The position numbers and the translations under genes are program-made. From Streptomyces chrestomyceticus JCM 4735 (lineage in GTDB: Bacteria > Actinomycetota > Actinomycetes > Streptomycetales > Streptomycetaceae), in the NCBI RefSeq assembly GCF_003865135.1, contig NZ_BHZC01000001.1:5952001-6016000 (forward strand): a DNA stretch of 64,000 nt, in the 5' to 3' direction. Below, in pieces: positions 34,093 to 42,452 of this stretch (position 1 is its first letter; each line of letters opens with the position of its first letter). The notes below the pieces were generated by a model that saw nothing but the letters and a program-made list of their open reading frames with translations, did not search any database and had not been told where the DNA came from.

Positions 34093-35058
34093 TCAGGAGC
34101 CCGGTACGTAGCCCAGCCGCTTGTCCACCACATTGGTGAGCGGCTCGCCCGCCGCCCACCGGTCGAAGTTGTCCGCGAACTGCTCGGCCAGCGCGTCCCG
34201 CCAGCCCAGCGTGTCGCCGCTCATGTGCGGCGAGACGATCAGGTGCGGCACGTCCCACAGGACGCTGTCCGTGGTCAGCGGCTCGTGCTCGAACACGTCC
34301 AGGGCCGCGGCCGCGATCCGCCACTCCCGCAGCGCCGCCACCAGGTCCTCCTCGACGACGAGCGCTCCGCGCGCCACGTTGATGAAGCGGGCCCGCTGCC
34401 GCATCCGGCCGAACGCGGCCCGGTCGAACATGCCGCGCGTCTCCTCGGTCAGCGGCGCCGCGCACACCACCCAGTCGGCCGTGCCCAGCAGACCGTGCAG
34501 CGTGCCGGCCGCGTGCACCCGGCCGAAGTCGGGATCGTCCGTACGTTCCCGCCGCCCGACCAGATCCACCCTGACACCCAGTGCCAGCAGGGTCCGGCCG
34601 ATGGCCCGGCCGATCGGGCCCGAGCCCACCACCACGGCGCGGCTGCCCGCCACCCGCAGTGTCTCCCGGTGCCGCCAGCGCCGCTGCCGCTGGAGCTCCC
34701 AACTGCCGTAGAAGTCCTTCGCCATGGCGATCACCAGACCGGCCACGTACTCGGCGATCGGCTGCTCGAAGACGCCGCGCGCGTTGGTCACCAGGGTGGA
34801 GTCGGCGGCGAGCTCCGGGCACATCAGCCGGTCCACGCCCGCGCTCGCGGTGTGCACCCAAACGGGTCGCGGGCCGCCGCCGGGCCAGGCGTCGCGGACC
34901 GCGTCGGAGGTGAAGTCCCACGCCAACACCACGTCGGCGTGCGGCAGTCGGTCGGCGAAGGTCTTGTCGTCGGCGTACACCAGCCGGGCCCGGCCGGAGA
35001 GCCGGTCCAGTTTGGGGGGCGGGTCGGAACCGAGGACAAGGACGGTGCTTTCGGACAT
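34093..35058 (-). CDS. D-2-hydroxyacid dehydrogenase family protein
   Basis: 321 residues. NAD-binding Rossmann motif VVVGSGPIGRAIG (about 143-154); catalytic Arg230 (INVARGAL), Glu257 or Glu259 (DVFEHEPL) and His278 (SPHMSGDT) are all present. It should interconvert a 2-oxoacid and a D-2-hydroxyacid with NAD(P)H. After Val168 comes GRRER rather than an acidic residue, which hints at NADPH preference. It precedes the amidase on the same strand and is divergent from the racemase-like pair, so one pathway is likely. Confidence 0.9.
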   Translation of the reverse strand: MSESTVLVLGSDPPPKLDRLSGRARLVYADDKTFADRLPHADVVLAWDFTSDAVRDAWPGGGPRPVWVHTASAGVDRLMCPELAADSTLVTNARGVFEQPIAEYVAGLVIAMAKDFYGSWELQRQRRWRHRETLRVAGSRAVVVGSGPIGRAIGRTLLALGVRVDLVGRRERTDDPDFGRVHAAGTLHGLLGTADWVVCAAPLTEETRGMFDRAAFGRMRQRARFINVARGALVVEEDLVAALREWRIAAAALDVFEHEPLTTDSVLWDVPHLIVSPHMSGDTLGWRDALAEQFADNFDRWAAGEPLTNVVDKRLGYVPGS

Positions 35059-35265
35059 AGGCCAGAAACCGTTCTGAAACGTGAGCCCCCTTGAATGAAA
35101 GGAGGCGCCGACAGATGCCTGAGATGCGAGGATTGACCACGCTAAGAAGTCGTAACTACCGTGTCAACAACGGCTCTGTCCCGACGTCCCCGGCTCGTGC
35201 CGGTAGCACCACGAACCCCTGGCAAAGGCACTGCCCTTACCAGCCCTTCGCTCTTCTGGGGCATC

Positions 35266-36195
35266 ATGGACGTCTCATTTCTGGGGGGACCGAAGCCTCA
35301 GCTCGGCGTGGGTGTCGTCGCTCCGTTCGACTTCGCCCTGGACCGCGAGCTGTGGCGCTGGATCCCCGACGATGTGTCCCTCCACCTCACCCGGACCCCT
35401 TTCGTGCCCGTCGAGGTGAGCCTCGACCTGGCCCGCCTCGTCAGTGAACACGAAACCCTGCACGCCGCCGTCCAGGCGCTGTGCGCCGTCTCCCCGCAGG
35501 TCGTCTCGTACGCCTGCACCTCGGGCAGCTTCGTCGGCGGCATGGCGGGCGAGCGCGCCATGTGCGCCGCCATGACCCGGGCGGGGGAGCGGCTTCCGGC
35601 GCTCACCACCTCCGGCGCGCTCCTCGAAGCGCTGCGCGAGATCAATGCGTGGCGGATCGCGGTCGTCACCCCCTACACCAAGTCCGTCACCGACTCCCTG
35701 GAGGAGTACTTGAGAGAAGCCGGTGTCACCGTCACCGGCCGCGCCTATCTGGGCCTGACCCGGCACATCTGGAAAGTGCCGTACCGGGACGTCGTCGACA
35801 TGGCCCGGCAGGCCGTCGTCGGAGCCGCGGACGCCCTGTTCATCAGTTGTACGAACTTGCCGACGTACGACGTCATCCCGCAGTTGGAGGCCGAATTGCG
35901 GATGCCGGTCCTGTCGGCCAACCAGGTCACCATGTGGGCCTCCCTGCGCGCCATCGGGGCCGAGGCCGTCGGCCCGTACCAGGCGCTGGTGGACCCCGTC
36001 GCCAGACGCGGACCGGCCTCCATGACCGCCTCCTGGGCCCCGGAGGAAGGGGCCGGGATACCGAGGCGCGGCGGTCTGTCCGAGGCGGCGTTCGCCGGGT
36101 CGGCGGTCCCGTCCTCCGAGGCGGAACCGGCCGACGGGCTGGACGTACCGCCCTTTCATCCCCCGGAGGAACCCGGCCCGCCGGCGCCGGTCTGA
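35266..36195 (+). CDS. Asp/Glu racemase-superfamily protein (maleate isomerase/arylmalonate decarboxylase type), two-Cys form
   Basis: 309 residues from ATG 35266; an in-frame GTG at 35161 would add an unconserved-looking leader. Both catalytic cysteines of the two-base mechanism are kept: Cys84 in YACTSGSF and Cys195 in FISCTNLPTYD. Two cysteines suit an isomerase or racemase (maleate isomerase, EutA-like) rather than arylmalonate decarboxylase, which needs one. The final 50 residues are Pro/Glu-rich and probably disordered. It is followed after 138 bases by a paralogue. Confidence 0.82.
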   Translation: MDVSFLGGPKPQLGVGVVAPFDFALDRELWRWIPDDVSLHLTRTPFVPVEVSLDLARLVSEHETLHAAVQALCAVSPQVVSYACTSGSFVGGMAGERAMCAAMTRAGERLPALTTSGALLEALREINAWRIAVVTPYTKSVTDSLEEYLREAGVTVTGRAYLGLTRHIWKVPYRDVVDMARQAVVGAADALFISCTNLPTYDVIPQLEAELRMPVLSANQVTMWASLRAIGAEAVGPYQALVDPVARRGPASMTASWAPEEGAGIPRRGGLSEAAFAGSAVPSSEAEPADGLDVPPFHPPEEPGPPAPV

Positions 36196-36333
36196 CGTGT
36201 ACGGGCGGCGCCCGCCCGGTCGCCGTCCCCCCTCCCCGTCCACCCGCGCGCCCCGCGCACGTACGCCCGGGGCGGCGCGCGCACCGCAGCACACACCCCC
36301 GTACGCATCACCCCGCCCCGTCAGGAGACGTGC

Positions 36334-37074
36334 ATGGCATCCACGGTCGGCTTCCTCTACCCCGGCCACTCCGCCGAGGACGACTACCCCCGGCTCGAAG
36401 CGCTCCTCGGCAACGGACTGAGCCTGCCGCTCGTCCACACCGACATCGGCGAGGACGCCCACCGCGTCGACGCGCTGCTGGAGATGGGCTCCGCCGCCCG
36501 GCTCGCGGCCGGCGTCGCCGCACTGAAGAGCCGCGGCGCCGAGGCCGTCGTCTGGGCCTGCACCAGCGCCAGCTTCGTCTTCGGCTGGGAGGGCGCCCAC
36601 GAGCAGGTGCGCGAGCTGTCGGCCACCGCCGGGCTGCCCGCCTCCAGTACGTCCTTCGCCTTCGCGCACGCCGTACGGGCTCTCGGAGCCGAACGGGTGG
36701 CCATCGCCGCGACCTATCCCGACGACGTCGCCGAGTGCTTCCGCGCGTTCCTGAAGTCCGCGGGCACCGAAGTCGTCTCGACGTGCGGCAGCGGGATCAT
36801 CACCGCGGCCGAGGTCGGCACCTGGGGCCTGGAGGAAGTCCTGCTCCTCGCCCGTACGGGGGACCATCCCGACGCCCAGGTGGTGCTGCTGCCCGACACG
36901 GCCCTGCACACCGCCGCGTACCTCCCCGCCATCGAGGCGGAGCTGCGCAAGCCGGTGCTCACCGCCAACCAGGTCACCGCCTGGGAGGGGCTGCGGCTGC
37001 TGGAGCGCACGGTCGCCTGTCCGGCGCTGGGCACGCTGTTCGCGGGGGCGCCGGTGCCGTCCGCGGCGGGGTAA
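36334..37074 (+). CDS. Asp/Glu racemase-superfamily protein, one-Cys paralogue
   Basis: 246 residues; TCAGGAG precedes the ATG. It has the same fold as the preceding gene, with Cys76 in VWACTSASF kept. At the second catalytic site LLPDTALHT replaces SCTNLPT, so Asp188 stands where Cys is expected. A one-cysteine form cannot do normal two-base racemisation; it may be a decarboxylase-like, one-sided isomerase or a non-catalytic subunit. ANQVT after ELRKPVLT is shared with the first paralogue, showing common descent. Confidence 0.82.
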   Translation: MASTVGFLYPGHSAEDDYPRLEALLGNGLSLPLVHTDIGEDAHRVDALLEMGSAARLAAGVAALKSRGAEAVVWACTSASFVFGWEGAHEQVRELSATAGLPASSTSFAFAHAVRALGAERVAIAATYPDDVAECFRAFLKSAGTEVVSTCGSGIITAAEVGTWGLEEVLLLARTGDHPDAQVVLLPDTALHTAAYLPAIEAELRKPVLTANQVTAWEGLRLLERTVACPALGTLFAGAPVPSAAG

Positions 37075-37128
37075 CGGCGGCGGAACCGCCGCCCGCCCGG
37101 CGACGACGCGCCCTCTTCGCCCGCCCGG

Positions 37129-37157
37129 GAATAACCGGAGAAGTACTCCGGTTATTC
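37129..37157. promoter_or_regulatory. 29-base perfect operator-like palindrome upstream of LLM gene
   Basis: GAATAACCGGAG and CTCCGGTTATTC are 12-bp perfect arms around AAGTA. It lies 37-65 bases before the GTG of the flavin enzyme gene. The size and AT-tipped arms look like a TetR- or MarR-type operator overlapping the promoter. Confidence 0.65.
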
Positions 37158-37193
37158 TCCGGGCAGACCAGCGACGCGAGGAGGGCCCGCACC

Positions 37194-38339
37194 GTGAGCG
37201 GCGACCACGACGAGATCCGGGACCACGAAGAAAGCCGGGACGGCGACGCCCGGAACGGCGACGGCATCCGGGGCGCGGCCCTCGGCACCGCGCCCGTCCC
37301 CCTGTCCGTACTGGACCTGGTGACCGTGGGCGCGGGACACACCGCCTCCGAGGCCGTACGCACCGCCGTCGGGATCGCCCGCACGGCCGAGCGCCGCGGC
37401 TTCCACCGCTACTGGGTCGCCGAGCACCACTCGATGCCCGGCGTGGCCTCCTCGTCCCCCGCGGTCCTGCTGGCGCACCTCGCCGCGCACACTGACCGCA
37501 TCCGGCTCGGCTCCGGCGGCGTCATGCTGCCCAACCATGCGCCGCTGGTGATCGCCGAGCAGTTCGGCACGCTGGAGGCGATGGCCCCCGGCCGCGTCGA
37601 CCTCGGCCTCGGCCGCGCGCCCGGCACCGACGGCGCCACCGCCGCCGCGCTGCGCCGTACCGAGCGGCTGCACGAGGGCGCCGACGAGTTCCCGCAGCAG
37701 CTCGCCGAGCTGACCCGCTTCCTGGACGACGACTTCCCCGACGGGCACCCCTACAGCCGCATCCACGCGGTGCCGGGCCCGGTCCAGGCGACGTCCCCGG
37801 GCGGCGTCCAGTCGGCGCACCGGCCGCCGCTGTGGCTGCTCGGCTCCTCCGGCTTCAGCGCCCAGTTGGCGGGCCGCCTGGGCCTGCCGTTCGCCTTCGC
37901 CCACCACTTCTCGGCGGCGAACACCATCCCCGCGCTGGACCTGTACCGCGAGTCCTTCCGCCCCTCCGCGGTCCTGGCCGAGCCGTACGCGCTGATCGGC
38001 GTCGCCGCGCTGGCCGCCGAGGACGAGAAGGAGGCGCACCGCCAGGTCCTCACCGGCGCGCTGTCCATGATCCGGCTGCGCACCGGGCGTCCCGGGCTGG
38101 TGCCCAGCCCCGAGGAGGCGGCGGCGTACGCGTTCAGCGGCATGGAGCGCGACTTCGTGGACAGTTGGCTGTCCAACATCGTCTACGGCACGCCCGACGC
38201 GGTCCGCACCGGCCTGGACGACCTGGCCAAGCGCACCGGCGCGGACGAGCTGATGATCACCGCCAACGCGCACGGCGGGGACGTCCGGCTGCGTTCTTAC
38301 GAGCTGATCGCGGACGCGTACGGGCTGCCTACGGTGTGA
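37194..38339 (+). CDS. LLM class flavin-dependent oxidoreductase
   Basis: 381 residues from GTG 37194 (GAGGAGGG upstream). After a charged 35-residue leader, the luciferase-like barrel begins with PLSVLDLVTVGAGHT and has RYWVAEHHSMPGVASSSPAVLLAHLA, IRLGSGGVMLPNHAPLVIAEQFGTLEAMAPGRVDLGLGRAPG and ELMITANAH, all hallmarks of the bacterial-luciferase/alkanal monooxygenase group (MsnO8-type). It uses reduced FMN and oxygen; the substrate is unknown. A strong palindrome upstream suggests its own repressor, which is not adjacent. Confidence 0.9.
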   Translation: MSGDHDEIRDHEESRDGDARNGDGIRGAALGTAPVPLSVLDLVTVGAGHTASEAVRTAVGIARTAERRGFHRYWVAEHHSMPGVASSSPAVLLAHLAAHTDRIRLGSGGVMLPNHAPLVIAEQFGTLEAMAPGRVDLGLGRAPGTDGATAAALRRTERLHEGADEFPQQLAELTRFLDDDFPDGHPYSRIHAVPGPVQATSPGGVQSAHRPPLWLLGSSGFSAQLAGRLGLPFAFAHHFSAANTIPALDLYRESFRPSAVLAEPYALIGVAALAAEDEKEAHRQVLTGALSMIRLRTGRPGLVPSPEEAAAYAFSGMERDFVDSWLSNIVYGTPDAVRTGLDDLAKRTGADELMITANAHGGDVRLRSYELIADAYGLPTV

Positions 38340-38502
38340 CGGTCGGTGGCGCCGACGGTGTGACGGGCGTGCGGACGACGGGGTGATCGTCGTGCGGACG
38401 GCGCTGTGACCGTTGTGCCGCCCCGGAGGCGGGCGGGTGCATCGGAGTGAACGGGGGGAGTGCGCCGCTTCGCCCGCGCCCACGCGACGCCCCTCGCAGC
38501 CG

Positions 38503-40542
38503 CTACGCGCCGGTCTCCCGCCCCGCCCCGATCAGATCGCAGACCCGGTCCGGGGGCACCGGGCGGGAGTACAGCCACCCCTGCCCGGTGTCACAGCCGA
38601 TGCGGCGCAACCGTTCCGCCTGCTCGGCGCTCTCCACGCACTCCGCGGTGACCGTCAGACCCAGCCGGTGCGCGAGCGCCACCAGCGCCTCCACGATCGT
38701 CTCGTCCGCCGGGTTCGGATGCTCCTGCGAACGGAAGCCCCGCACGAAGGACCCGTCCAGCTTCAGTACGGACACCGGCAGCCGGCTGAGGTAGGCCAGG
38801 TTCGAGTAGCCGGTGCCGAAGTCGTCGATGGCGATCCGTACGCCCATCTCGCTCAGCGCCTGGAGCGCCTGGAGCGGGCGCCCGGCCGAGCCCATCACCG
38901 CCGACTCGGTCAGCTCCAGTTGGAGCAGGGCGGGCGGCAGCCCGGTCTCGGCGAGGATGCCCGCCACGTCCGCGACCAGGTCGGAGTCCCACACCTGGCG
39001 TACGGCGACGTTCACGCTGACGAACAGCGGCTCGGCGCCGGGACGTGCCAGTTGCCAGGCGCGGGCCTGGTGGCAGGCGCGGGCCAGCACCCAGCGGCCC
39101 AGCTCGACGATCGAGCCGTTCTCCTCCGCCAATCCGATGAACCGATTCGGCGACAGTGTGCCGAACTGCGGATGACGCCAGCGCACCAGCGCCTCGACGC
39201 CCTGTGCCCGCCCGTCACCGAGCCCGACCAGCGGCTGGTACTCCAGCGTGAACTCGCCGCGGTCCACCGCCGGCCGCAGCGTGCTGGACAGCGCCTGCCG
39301 GGTCATCCGGTGCGCGTTGCGCTCGGGGTCGAAGAGCGTCCAGCGGGCCTTGCCGTCCTCCTTCGCCCAGTACAGCGTGGTGTCCGCGGCCTGCATCAGG
39401 CCGGTCGCCGTGGTGCCGGTCGCCGCGCGCTCCACGACCCCGATGCTCGCCGAGACCGACAGCCGCTGCCCGGCCAGGTCGAACGGCCGCTGGAGCGCGT
39501 CCAGGACCCGTTGTGCCAGTTCGGCGAGTTGTTCGGTACCGGCCGAGTCCTCCACCAGGAGGGCGAACTCGTCGCCGCCCAGCCGCGCCACCAGGTGGCC
39601 GCTGCCGCCGCGTACCGCGCCCCGATCGGCCAGGCTCTCGGCGCAGTGCGTCAGGCGCTGCGCCACCGCGCTCAGCAGCCGGTCGCCGACGCGGTGCCCG
39701 AGGGTGTCGTTGACGGCCTTGAAGCCGTCCAGGTCGAGGTAGCACAGGCCGACCCGGCCCGTACCGTGCTGCTCGAAGGCGGCCGACTCCAGCGCGCCCG
39801 CGAGCCGCTCGAAGAACAGCGCGCGGTTGGGCAGCCGGGTCACCGGGTCGTGCATCTGGAGGTGGCGCAGCCGGGCCAGCAGGTCGTGCCGGTCGCTGAT
39901 GTCCGCCACGGACAGCAGGACGCAGTCCTCGTCCGGCAGCGGCTCGACCGTCACCTCCGCCCAGAGGAACTGCCCGTCCGGATGTTTCAGTCGTCGGGTG
40001 CACCGCAGCCGGTCGCTGTGGCCGCGCAGGACCTCCCGGTACGCGGCCCAGATGCGCGGGTCGGTGCCCAGCTCGGTCAGGTCGGCGGCGGTGGCCGCGA
40101 CCAGGTCGTCCGGTGCCGCGCCGACCAGTTCGCCGAAGGCGGGGTTGGCGGCGAGCACCAGGCCGTCGCGGTTCAGCACGGCCAATGGGGCGCGGGCGGC
40201 ACGGAAGGCGGCGCGGTAGTCGCGCAGCGAGGCCGCCGAGCCGTCACCGGCGTCGGGTTCGCCGCGGACGCCGGTCCGCGGCTCGCCGGGCGTGCCGGGG
40301 GGGCCTGGCGCACCGGACTCGCCGGGTCGGGACTCGCCGGTCCGGGGGTGTCCGTCGGGTGTGGCGGACCGGGCGGGGCCGTCGGCCGCGGTGGGGCCGT
40401 CGGCGGGTGCCGGGTCGGAGGCGCCGTCCGGGCCTCCGCCGGATTCATTGGTCGGTTCTTTACGCTCCGTCACCGCGGAGAGCGTCGTTCCGGGCGCGCG
40501 GCCCGTGCCGCCGGGGTATCCGCTCACTGCTCGCTCCCGCAT
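38503..40542 (-). CDS. PAS-GGDEF-EAL protein, c-di-GMP turnover
   Basis: 679 residues from ATG 40542; ATG 40596 or a downstream GTG are alternatives. A Pro/Gly-rich disordered leader (1-100) is followed by a PAS/PAC region (about 105-220), a GGDEF domain with intact GGDEF (322-326) and an EAL domain with intact EAL (450-452), plus DDFGTGYSNL and AECVES. There are no membrane segments. Both catalytic motifs are complete, so synthesis and hydrolysis of c-di-GMP are both possible. In Streptomyces this second messenger controls BldD and development. Confidence 0.9.
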   Translation of the reverse strand: MRERAVSGYPGGTGRAPGTTLSAVTERKEPTNESGGGPDGASDPAPADGPTAADGPARSATPDGHPRTGESRPGESGAPGPPGTPGEPRTGVRGEPDAGDGSAASLRDYRAAFRAARAPLAVLNRDGLVLAANPAFGELVGAAPDDLVAATAADLTELGTDPRIWAAYREVLRGHSDRLRCTRRLKHPDGQFLWAEVTVEPLPDEDCVLLSVADISDRHDLLARLRHLQMHDPVTRLPNRALFFERLAGALESAAFEQHGTGRVGLCYLDLDGFKAVNDTLGHRVGDRLLSAVAQRLTHCAESLADRGAVRGGSGHLVARLGGDEFALLVEDSAGTEQLAELAQRVLDALQRPFDLAGQRLSVSASIGVVERAATGTTATGLMQAADTTLYWAKEDGKARWTLFDPERNAHRMTRQALSSTLRPAVDRGEFTLEYQPLVGLGDGRAQGVEALVRWRHPQFGTLSPNRFIGLAEENGSIVELGRWVLARACHQARAWQLARPGAEPLFVSVNVAVRQVWDSDLVADVAGILAETGLPPALLQLELTESAVMGSAGRPLQALQALSEMGVRIAIDDFGTGYSNLAYLSRLPVSVLKLDGSFVRGFRSQEHPNPADETIVEALVALAHRLGLTVTAECVESAEQAERLRRIGCDTGQGWLYSRPVPPDRVCDLIGAGRETGA

Positions 40543-40834
40543 GGCGCTTGTCTCGTGATGGAGGGGGGAATCCGCGCTGGAAAGTGTGGCGATCATAGAG
40601 GCTGCCGCAAGGGCCTATCCAGCGACGTAACCGTGATCATCGGCACCTGTGGCGGAAGTTTGGCCATTTCCGTCCGGCTGTGTTCGTGCGTATCCGGTCA
40701 ACGATCGATAGTGACTTTCCGTTACGGGGTGGGGAGTTGGGCCGGTCACTCGTCTGGGGCCCCGGAACAGGACGGAATCCGGCAATTCCCCACAAGGTGG
40801 TGAGGGTGCTCCGAATCTGTACCGGGAGGTCGAT

Positions 40835-42088
40835 GTGCCACGCGCCCAGCAACCTCCGGAGGTGGGCCGTCGCGCGCTGCGCCGGGTGGCCGCCGTGGCC
40901 ACCTCCCTCAGCGCCGTCATAGCCACCTCCGTCATCGCGGGCCCCGCCACCGCGTCCGAGGGGACGCCGCCGTGCGCCCTGGCCCGTACCGACGCCCACC
41001 ACTCCGAGGGCCTGGACACCTGGAACCGCGCCTACCCGCGCCCGGTCCGCACCCTTGACGCCGTCATGGTCTTCCTGTCCTTCCCCGACTCCGAGCCGGT
41101 CACCGACCCCCGCGAACTGGCCGCCGACTACTTCCCGGCCACCACCCGCTTCTTCGAGCGCGCGTCCTACGGCCGCTTCACCCTGCGCCCCGACATCCAG
41201 CGCCGCTGGGTACGGATGCCGCAGGCCTCCAGCACGTACGGCATACGCCGGGACTGGGCGGCCGGCGACCGCGCCGCCTACCTCCGGGACGCGGTCGCCG
41301 CCGCCGACGGCTCGGTGGACTTCAGCCGGTACGACGTCGTCTACCTCGTCGCCGACCCGGACGCGGCCGGCGTCGACTCCGACGCCACCAAGGTCGTCAA
41401 CCTCGACCGCCCGCTGCGCGCCGACGACGCGGACCTCAGCCGGTTCGTCACGCTCTTCGAGCAGAGCCCGCCGGACCGCAACGTGCTCGCCCACGAGACC
41501 GGCCACGTCTTCGACCTGCCGGACCTCTACCACCGGCCCCAGGAGGGCAAGGGTGACTGGGACACGTACGTGGGCGACTGGGACCTCATGGGCAGCCAGT
41601 TCGGCCTCGCCCCCGACCCCTTCGGCTGGCACAAGTGGAAGATCGGCTGGCTCGGCGGCCGCCAGGTGACCTGCGTCTCCCTCGGCCGGGAGCGGCGCTC
41701 GTCCGTGCACACCCTGCGGCCGCTGTCCGCGCCCATGGGGCCGGGCGACGGGCGGCGGGCGCGGCTGCTGGTCGTCCGCACCGGTCCGCGCAGCGCGCTG
41801 GCCGTCGAGGCGCGCGGCGCGGTGGGCAACGATCACGACGTCTGCACCGAGGGCGTCCTGGTCTACCGGGTGCACAGCGAGACCGCGTCCGGGAGCGGTC
41901 CGGTGGAGGTGCTGGACGGGCACCCCGGTACCGAGGCGTGTTGGGGGACTTCCGTATTCCCCCGGCTTGCTGATGCGCCGCTCGGCGAAGGCGAAAGCCT
42001 GGACGCCGCCGAGGACGGGGTGCGGGTGCAGGTGTACGGGCGGTCGTCCTCGGGGGACTGGACGGTCAAGGTGGAGCGGAGCGGGTGA
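40835..42088 (+). CDS. secreted M6-type metalloprotease
   Basis: 417 residues from GTG 40835 with GGGAGG 5 bases upstream. A signal peptide (about 18-41, ending PATA|SEG) leads to a secreted zinc protease: HETGHVFDLPDLYH (His220, Glu221, His224; third ligand probably Asp227 or Asp230), a variant of the M6 immune-inhibitor-A motif HExGHxxGLPDLY with Phe-Asp for the usual Gly. It retains the DLMGS turn downstream. It is an extracellular peptidase of unknown target. There is no C-terminal PKD or binding domain. Confidence 0.85.
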   Translation: MPRAQQPPEVGRRALRRVAAVATSLSAVIATSVIAGPATASEGTPPCALARTDAHHSEGLDTWNRAYPRPVRTLDAVMVFLSFPDSEPVTDPRELAADYFPATTRFFERASYGRFTLRPDIQRRWVRMPQASSTYGIRRDWAAGDRAAYLRDAVAAADGSVDFSRYDVVYLVADPDAAGVDSDATKVVNLDRPLRADDADLSRFVTLFEQSPPDRNVLAHETGHVFDLPDLYHRPQEGKGDWDTYVGDWDLMGSQFGLAPDPFGWHKWKIGWLGGRQVTCVSLGRERRSSVHTLRPLSAPMGPGDGRRARLLVVRTGPRSALAVEARGAVGNDHDVCTEGVLVYRVHSETASGSGPVEVLDGHPGTEACWGTSVFPRLADAPLGEGESLDAAEDGVRVQVYGRSSSGDWTVKVERSG

Positions 42089-42200
42089 GGGAGAGTGGAG
42101 CGGGGGAGGGCGGGTGTCCGGGGCCGGACGGGCGCCCGCCCCGGTTTCCCGGCGCCCGGTTTCCCGGCGCCGCCCTGCTCTCGGCTTTTCGGCGTACGAA

Positions 42201-42228
42201 GAAGGCCCCCACCGAGGTGGGGGCCTTC
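42201..42228. terminator. bidirectional terminator, tRNA-Lys copy 3 and M6 protease
   Basis: Perfect 13-bp arms GAAGGCCCCCACC/GGTGGGGGCCTTC with a 2-base centre. It sits 9 bases past the tRNA 3' end and about 110 bases past the protease stop. TTCTTC tracts flank both sides. Confidence 0.75.
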
Positions 42229-42237
42229 TTCTGTCGG

Positions 42238-42311
42238 TGCGCCGCCAGGGACTCGAACCCCGGACCCGCTGATTAAGAGTCAGCTGCTCTAACCAACTGA
42301 GCTAGCGGCGC
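42238..42311 (-). tRNA. tRNA-Lys (CTT), copy 3
   Basis: Identical 74-base sequence to the copies at 20.3 and 27.5 kb. Its upstream flank differs slightly (GTCAGCAG instead of GTCAGCGC) but keeps a GTTTTC stretch like that of copy 1. Confidence 0.97.
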
Positions 42312-42452
42312 CTGCTGACGTGGAAAACATTAGCATCCTGATCGGGTGGCGCAAAAATCGATTCAGCGAGGCCCGCCCCGCACCGGGGTGCGCGGGGCGG
42401 AAGACCCGGTGCGGGCCCGTGTTCCGGGGGGCCGGGGCGGTGGTGGCGCTGG

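Noticed and set aside
20390..42238. Integrated genetic element between tRNA-Lys copies
   Set aside because: No integrase, excisionase, replication or transfer gene, and no att-like partial tRNA duplication; the copies are full-length genes with their own terminators.
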